9,403 nucleotides of DNA from Pseudomonadota bacterium (GTDB lineage: Bacteria > Pseudomonadota > Alphaproteobacteria > Rhodospirillales > 2-02-FULL-58-16). Positions 6,169-9,403 of the stretch are shown one piece after another. Both the position numbers and the translations under genes were made by a program. The notes under the pieces were generated by a model, which saw only the letters and a program-made list of their open reading frames with translations, had not been told where the DNA came from and did not search any database. The DNA lies in contig JADFHR010000124.1 in assembly GCA_022567015.1 (NCBI GenBank), positions 1 through 9,403 of the forward strand, written 5' to 3'. Within the stretch, counting starts at the first letter, position 1, and every line of letters begins with the position of its first letter.

Positions 6169-6859
6169 ACGACGCCAGGGGCGCCACCCCGATGACCGCC
6201 TCGTGGCCGAGCAGCAGGACCATGTAGAGGACCAGGCCGGCGGCCAGGCGCCCGTAGCCGATCTCCTTCAGGCTGACCCGCGTCCGGCCCGCCGCGATGG
6301 CGGCGAACGGCACGTTCGAGGTGGCGCCGGCGAACGCCCGCCAGTCCCCGCCCCCGGTGGTCCGCTTCTTGCGGTCGATGTGCACGGTGCCGCCCAGGGC
6401 CAGCACGCCGAGGGACCCGAACAGGATCAGCGACGCCAGGTCCCCGTTGGCCATCGCGTGGACGAAGGCCCACAGGCCGATCCCCCACAGGACCGGGTGG
6501 CGCGTGACCTTGAAGATGCCGGGGAGCGGGGCGCCGGCCGCGGCCGGCTTCAGGGGCACGGCGGTGGGGCTGGCCGGAGTAATGCCGCCGGCGACCAATA
6601 CCGAGGCCACGGCCATGACCCCCAGGGCCAGGTACCTGACGCCCGTCGGCGCGGCCCACAGCTCGACCAACGGGGCGTCGCCGTAGGCGCCGACGAGCCA
6701 CACGAAAAGTCCCAGCGAAATCGCCGAATACAGCCCGACGAAAGGCCACTCGCCGAGGGCGCGGGCGAGGGGGCCGCGCACCGGCGCGCTGGAGAGCAGC
6801 ACGTGACTGCCGGCGAAGGCGACGGCGGCGAGGAGGAGCTCGGCAAGGCTTCCGCTCAT
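6167..6859 (-). CDS. NnrU-family integral membrane protein
   Basis: The product has 230 aa from the ATG at 6859 and several hydrophobic segments, starting near residue 8. NnrU (PF07298) was named from a nitrite/nitric-oxide reductase locus, and the plant zeta-carotene isomerase Z-ISO is a relative. Family signatures visible are an N-terminal FAGSHVLLSSAPVRGPLA, LWAAPTGVRYLALGVM, the conserved core FKVTRHPVLWGIGLWAFVH with HAMANGDL, and a C terminus LLLGHEAVIGVAP of native-looking length. An ATG 36 nt upstream (6895) would add 12 basic residues; neither start has a good Shine-Dalgarno sequence, and 6859 fits the family better. No denitrification genes are nearby, so a nitric-oxide role is not supported by context. 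The stop codon (cta on the plus strand, 6167-6169) takes two of its three bases from the end of the inverted-repeat element. Confidence 0.88.
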   Translation of the reverse strand: MSGSLAELLLAAVAFAGSHVLLSSAPVRGPLARALGEWPFVGLYSAISLGLFVWLVGAYGDAPLVELWAAPTGVRYLALGVMAVASVLVAGGITPASPTAVPLKPAAAGAPLPGIFKVTRHPVLWGIGLWAFVHAMANGDLASLILFGSLGVLALGGTVHIDRKKRTTGGGDWRAFAGATSNVPFAAIAAGRTRVSLKEIGYGRLAAGLVLYMVLLLGHEAVIGVAPLAS

Positions 6860-7019
6860 GGGTCGACTTTTAGCAGGGCGCCGGCCCGCTGTCATCGGCG
6901 CGGCGCGGGAATGCCCGCTCCGCGTTCATGACGTGAACGCCATCGTCCGGTGGTCGGAAATGCCGGCGATCGCGCACGGCACCGTTCCTTTTCCCTGCGT
7001 CCCCGGCGTTGCGCATTTT

Positions 7020-7208
7020 AACGCGGAGGACGCAGAGGGACGCGGAGGAAAAGAAAGACCCTGTTCACCACCAAGACCCAAAGACCATCGGGAAGGGTGC
7101 CCAACGCTTGTCCGAAAACGCGCCTGAGTGCCACGGGTTGAAACTCAGGTGCCGGCCCGTGGCCGCGCTTTTTTTTATTCCTCTGCGATCCTCTGCGTCC
7201 TCTGCGTT
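7020..7208 (+). repeat. 189-bp intergenic element with long inverted arms of a 10-nt unit
   Basis: Arms 7020-7058 and 7170-7208 are inverted copies: 37 of 39 positions can pair as RNA, 5 of them G-U and 2 A-A mismatches. Each arm repeats a unit like ACGCRGAGG three times at about 10-nt spacing. Inside, CCTGAGT (7123-7129) pairs with ACTCAGG (7143-7149), and GCCACGGG (7130-7137) pairs with CCCGTGGC (7156-7163). The two helices interleave as in an H-type pseudoknot or as alternatives. A T8 tract follows at 7169-7176. Repeats built from this CGCAGAGG unit are, from memory, widespread between genes in many bacteria; I cannot name a family. It occupies most of the 392-bp gap between the NnrU-family and folD genes; in 6860-7019 I see nothing else. 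Confidence 0.7.
7153..7176 (+). terminator. Hairpin plus T8 tract inside the intergenic element
   Basis: CGGCC (7153-7157), loop CGT and GGCCG (7161-7165) are followed 3 nt later by eight Ts (7169-7176). This is terminator-like on the plus strand, where no gene lies directly upstream, so it would end a transcript of the element itself. On the minus strand, after folD, the tract is poly-A and cannot act as a terminator. Confidence 0.35.
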
Positions 7209-7251
7209 TGAACTTTTTCAACGCCGGGGGCGCCGAGGGGCGCAGGGGGCG

Positions 7252-8142
7252 CTAAATCTCCGGCGGCGCGATGCCGTTCTGCCGGCAGGCGGCGACGAGG
7301 GTGTTGCGGAGCAGGCAGGCGATGGTCATCGGGCCGACGCCGCCGGGCACCGGGGTGATGGCGCCGGCCACCTTGACCACCGCGGCGAAATCCACGTCGC
7401 CGGCCAGCCGCGTCTTGCCGGAACCGCCGTCGATGCGGTTGATGCCGACGTCGATGACCGTGGCGCCGGGCTTGATCCAGTCGCCCCCGACCATGCGCGC
7501 CCGTCCCACCGCGGCCACCACGATGTCGGCGCGGCGGCATTCCCCGGCCAGGTCCCGGGTCCTGGAATGGGCGATGGTGACCGTGCAGTGCTCGGCCAGC
7601 AGCAGGGCCGCCACCGGCTTGCCGACGATGTTGGAGCGCCCGATGACCAGGGCCTTCAGGCCGGCCAGCTCGCCGAGGTGGTGTTTGAGCAGCATCAGGC
7701 ATCCGAGCGGCGTGCACGGGACCATGGCGTCGGCGGCGCCGGTGACCAGCCGGCCGGCGTTGATCACGTGGAAGCCGTCCACGTCCTTGGCCGGGTCGAC
7801 GGCGTCGAGCACCGCCTCGGCGCGGATGTGGGGCGGCAGGGGAAGCTGCACCAGGATGCCGTTGACCCGGGGGTCGTCGCCGAGCCCGCGGACCAGGCCG
7901 AGCAGCGCTTTCTCGGTGACGTCGGCGGGCAGGCGGTGATCGTGGGACCTCATGCCCGCCTCTTCCGCCCGCCTGGCCTTGTTGCGCACGTAGACCCGGC
8001 TCGCCGGGTTGTCTCCGACCAGCACCACCGCCAGGCCCGGCGTCAGGTCATGGCGCGCCTTGAGCCTGGCCGCCTCTTCCCCGATGCGCCGTCTCAGGCC
8101 GGCGGCGATGGCCTCGCCGTCGATGATCTTCGCCTCACCCAT
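7252..8142 (-). CDS. folD: Bifunctional methylene-THF dehydrogenase / methenyl-THF cyclohydrolase
   Basis: FolD interconverts 5,10-methylene-THF, 5,10-methenyl-THF and 10-formyl-THF using NADP, feeding C1 units to purines and formyl-Met-tRNA in the cytosol. The 296-aa length is normal for the family. The catalytic YVxxK motif is Y51-K55 in SRVYVRNK. QLPLPPH (99-105), KDVDGFH (119-125) and PCTPLG (142-147) line the folate site. GRSNIVGKP (168-176) is the nucleotide-binding signature, and PVPGGVGPMT (264-273) is the C-terminal signature. All key residues are present. The start ATG overlaps the end of the DUF167 gene by 8 nt, so translation is probably coupled within the yggT-yggU-folD operon. 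No convincing minus-strand terminator follows; a transcript would run into the element at 7020-7208. Confidence 0.98.
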   Translation of the reverse strand: MGEAKIIDGEAIAAGLRRRIGEEAARLKARHDLTPGLAVVLVGDNPASRVYVRNKARRAEEAGMRSHDHRLPADVTEKALLGLVRGLGDDPRVNGILVQLPLPPHIRAEAVLDAVDPAKDVDGFHVINAGRLVTGAADAMVPCTPLGCLMLLKHHLGELAGLKALVIGRSNIVGKPVAALLLAEHCTVTIAHSRTRDLAGECRRADIVVAAVGRARMVGGDWIKPGATVIDVGINRIDGGSGKTRLAGDVDFAAVVKVAGAITPVPGGVGPMTIACLLRNTLVAACRQNGIAPPEI

Positions 8143-8467
8143 GCCACCCCTCCATCCACTGGTTCAGCCGCGCCACGAGAACCTTTGCGTCGCCCGCGAC
8201 CAACAGGGTCTTGCGCCGGGCGGTGGCGCCGGCGGTGATGGCCATGGTGGTCTTGGGCAGGCGCCACGCCTTGGCCAGCAGCGTGATCATCGCCGCGTTC
8301 GCCTTGCCCTTCTCGGGCGGCGCGGTGACCGCCACCTTGAGGACGGCGCCGCCGTCGGCCCCGGCGCCGACGCCCTCGATGCGGCTGCGCGCCGCCTTCG
8401 GCGTCAACCGGATGCGCACCGAGAGTCCCCCCGGGACGGGCGCGAAGGGCCGGGCCTCATCAGCCAA
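8135..8467 (-). CDS. yggU: DUF167 / UPF0235 family protein (YggU-like)
   Basis: This is a small soluble protein of unknown biochemical function, 110 aa, close to the family norm of about 95-110. The DUF167 core is clear: SVRIRLTPKAARSRIEGV, LKVAVTAPPEKGKANAAMI with the conserved PPxxGxAN, then LLAKAWRLPKTTMAITAGATARRK. The frame contains no ATG or GTG before the conserved region begins. TTG at 8465-8467 is the only upstream start after the preceding stop, and it overlaps the end of yggT by 8 nt, which suggests re-initiation by terminating ribosomes. The yggT-yggU pairing is conserved across proteobacteria, here with folD attached downstream. Confidence 0.92.
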   Translation of the reverse strand: MADEARPFAPVPGGLSVRIRLTPKAARSRIEGVGAGADGGAVLKVAVTAPPEKGKANAAMITLLAKAWRLPKTTMAITAGATARRKTLLVAGDAKVLVARLNQWMEGWHG

Positions 8468-8738
8468 AGTATTCGAATATCAGGTTGCGGGCGAAGAGGA
8501 GGACGACGATGAGCACGATCGCCGAGATATCGATGCCGCCCATATTGGGCAGCACGTTGCGGATCGGGCGCAGCACCGGCTCGGTGATGCGGTAGACGAA
8601 CTCGCCCACCCTGTAGACGAACGGATTGGAGGTGTTGACGACGCGGAAATGGACCAGCCAGCTCAGGACAACGCCGATCACGACCACCCAAATGTAAAGG
8701 CTGATGACGGTGTCGATAAGCCACAGCAGCGAAATCAT
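8460..8738 (-). CDS. yggT: YggT-family integral membrane protein
   Basis: The 92-aa product has two hydrophobic stretches (about 3-28 and 68-86) flanking the polar family signature FVYRITEPVLRPIRNVLPNMGGIDIS. YggT (PF02325) proteins are inner-membrane proteins; relatives in plastids (CCB3/YLMG) act in cytochrome and thylakoid biogenesis, and bacterial ones have been tied to osmotic stress and cell-division-associated operons. The exact role is unknown. The alphaproteobacterial form is short with one YggT repeat, as here. It is the first gene of a three-gene overlapping operon. The 110 bp upstream are shared with the divergent tRNA promoter; I see no clear minus-strand promoter or strong ribosome-binding site. 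Confidence 0.93.
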   Translation of the reverse strand: MISLLWLIDTVISLYIWVVVIGVVLSWLVHFRVVNTSNPFVYRVGEFVYRITEPVLRPIRNVLPNMGGIDISAIVLIVVLLFARNLIFEYFG

Positions 8739-8805
8739 GACGGGGACATCGGGTTATTGCGCGCCGGTTGCGAAACCTAACCCCAGCGCCGGCTCCGCGC
8801 AACCC

Positions 8806-8835
8806 TTGACAGGCGCGCGCCCGGCCACACATAGT
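8806..8835 (+). promoter_or_regulatory. Sigma-70 promoter of tRNA-Ala
   Basis: A perfect -35 TTGACA (8806-8811) and a -10 CATAGT (8830-8835, 4 of 6) are separated by 18 bp. They predict a start near 8842, about 7 nt before the mature tRNA 5' end. The GC-rich stretch 8836-8848 could act as a discriminator, but that is inference. Confidence 0.65.
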
Positions 8836-8848
8836 CCGCCGGCCGCAC

Positions 8849-8924
8849 GGGGCCGTAGCTCAGTTGGGAGAGCGTCGCGTTCGCAACGCGAAGGTCAGGG
8901 GTTCGATTCCCCTCGGCTCCACCA
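8849..8924 (+). tRNA. tRNA-Ala (anticodon CGC)
   Basis: A full cloverleaf can be drawn. The acceptor is GGGGCCG/CGGCTCC with the G3-U70 pair that defines alanine identity. The D arm is GCTCAGTTGGGAGAGC. The anticodon stem TCGCG/CGCGA encloses loop TTCGCAA with anticodon CGC at 8882-8884. The T arm contains GGTTCGATTCC. The CCA end is encoded (8922-8924). It reads the GCG codon, common in a GC-rich genome. It lies divergent from yggT. Confidence 0.97.
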
Positions 8925-8929
8925 CCTTA

Positions 8930-9004
8930 CGCCTTCGCCGAAGTCTTGGCGAAGGCGGGCCCCCTCCTGCCGGCGCGAAGCCGGAGCGTCGCTTCGGCGA
9001 AGGC
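8930..9004 (+). repeat. Cluster of GCCTTCGCC-type hairpins just after the tRNA
   Basis: CGCCTTCGCC (8930-8939) and GGCGAAGGCG (8948-8957) form a perfect 10-bp stem with an 8-nt loop. CCGGC (8970-8974) and GCCGG (8980-8984) form a second hairpin. The GGCGAAGGC motif returns at 8996-9004. The first stem begins 5 nt after CCA and could serve as a tRNA 3' end or termination signal, although no T run follows. Its inverted, reiterated motif looks like a dispersed palindromic repeat. Confidence 0.55.
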
Positions 9005-9072
9005 AGGTCGGTGGCGGGCGCGGTTGAATTGCCGACTCTCACGAACGGCTCGATGGACGGCAATGCTCGGAA

Positions 9073-9078
9073 TATAAT
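9073..9078 (+). promoter_or_regulatory. Candidate -10 element for the rhomboid gene
   Basis: A perfect TATAAT sits in an AT-rich island, 63 nt before the ATG at 9142. The best -35 at suitable spacing is TCGATG (9051-9056, 16-bp spacer, 3 of 6), which is weak. Between here and the gene, an imperfect direct repeat, GCGATGCTTCATC (9093-9105) and GCGATACCTCATC (9112-9124), lies with 19-bp periodicity and might be a regulatory site. Confidence 0.4.
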
Positions 9079-9141
9079 ACGATATTTTGGCAGCGATGCT
9101 TCATCTTGGAAGCGATACCTCATCGGCGATAACTGTTCCTG

Positions 9142-9403
9142 ATGCCCATGATCGCTAAAAAATTTCAGCCCGTACTCATCCTTGTCGCCCTGATCTGGAT
9201 TGTCGAAGTCGTCAACCTGTTTCTTGGGCATCGGCTGGTTTCGTTCGGCATATTGCCCCGCAGTTTCACCGGCCTGATCGGTATTCCGCTGGCGCCGATG
9301 CTTCACAGTGGATTCTGGCACGCCGTCTCCAACACGGTTCCGCTATTGATTCTCGGAGCCCTCACACTTGCGGGGGGAAAGAGAATGTTTTGGGAAACGA
9401 CCG
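9142..9403 (+). CDS. Rhomboid-family intramembrane serine protease, N-terminal part (cut by window end)
   Basis: Eighty-seven codons are visible and the frame is open at the right edge. Hydrophobic residues 10-28 form a first helix. The next part, LFLGHRLVSFGILPR, then GLIGIPLAPMLH, is typical of small rhomboids. H55, H60 and N64 in LHSGFWHAVSNTVPLL keep the H-x4-H-x3-N spacing of the rhomboid helix-2 motif (H145/H150/N154 in E. coli GlpG). The catalytic GxSG serine and the later histidine lie beyond the window. Rhomboids cleave membrane protein substrates within the bilayer. ATG at 9142 or 9148 could start it; neither has a clear Shine-Dalgarno sequence. Codon use (AAA, TTT, CTT, CTA, ATA, AGA) is much less GC-biased than in the neighbouring genes, and a tRNA lies just upstream, so transfer is possible. 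Confidence 0.85.
   Translation, partial: MPMIAKKFQPVLILVALIWIVEVVNLFLGHRLVSFGILPRSFTGLIGIPLAPMLHSGFWHAVSNTVPLLILGALTLAGGKRMFWETT

Noticed and set aside
6167..6859. Denitrification or nitric-oxide locus implied by the NnrU family
   Set aside because: No nitrite or nitric-oxide reductase genes or Nnr-type regulators are nearby; NnrU-family proteins occur widely outside such loci.
7020..7208. CRISPR array suggested by the short repeated units
   Set aside because: The units are about 10 nt and contiguous, with no spacers and no cas genes nearby.
7009..8238. 409-codon plus-strand frame opposite folD
   Set aside because: Its start is a translation of the ACGCRGAGG repeat arms and the rest is antisense to folD.
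8860..9321. 153-codon minus-strand frame ending in EPRGIEPLTFALRTRRSPN
   Set aside because: That C terminus is the well-known false translation of the reverse strand of a tRNA gene; the remainder is antisense to the rhomboid gene.

Overview
The window is GC-rich chromosomal DNA with the look of an alphaproteobacterium, probably Rhodospirillales-like. That placement is inferred from base composition, the yggT - DUF167 - folD gene order and the NnrU-family gene; no marker settles the genus. Eight complete protein genes, one tRNA and one gene cut by the right edge can be supported. No transposase, phage gene, CRISPR array or toxin-antitoxin pair is visible.

Left part, plus strand. A membrane sensor histidine kinase with no adjacent partner regulator is followed 5 nt later by a trans-aconitate 2-methyltransferase (tam). 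A 548-bp gene-poor stretch comes next. It holds a good rho-independent terminator, three single-centre palindromes and a GG-N10-GC sequence resembling a sigma-54 promoter. These lead into a response regulator with an HD-GYP c-di-GMP phosphodiesterase output domain. That gene ends tail-to-tail against lepA, the two sharing the four bases CTAG.

Middle, minus strand. lepA (elongation factor 4) lies downstream of an NnrU-family membrane protein gene. The spacer between them is almost filled by a 266-bp element (5903-6168). It has 34-bp inverted ends and two internal branched hairpins, and folds on paper into a three-way junction. Every non-Watson-Crick pair in its long stems is G-U compatible if the plus strand is the RNA.

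Right part. A 189-bp element (7020-7208) has long inverted arms made of a roughly 10-nt unit, a possible pseudoknot and a T8 tract. It lies beyond the end of a tightly overlapping minus-strand operon, yggT - yggU (DUF167) - folD. Divergent from yggT is a tRNA-Ala(CGC) with its own promoter. Then come hairpin repeats and the start of a rhomboid protease gene whose composition is visibly more AT-rich than its neighbours.

Most genes are housekeeping or general signalling (translation, folate C1 metabolism, membrane protein biogenesis, c-di-GMP turnover). The unusual content is in the spacers: two structured repeat-like elements, a tRNA-proximal hairpin cluster, and the regulatory region of the HD-GYP gene.
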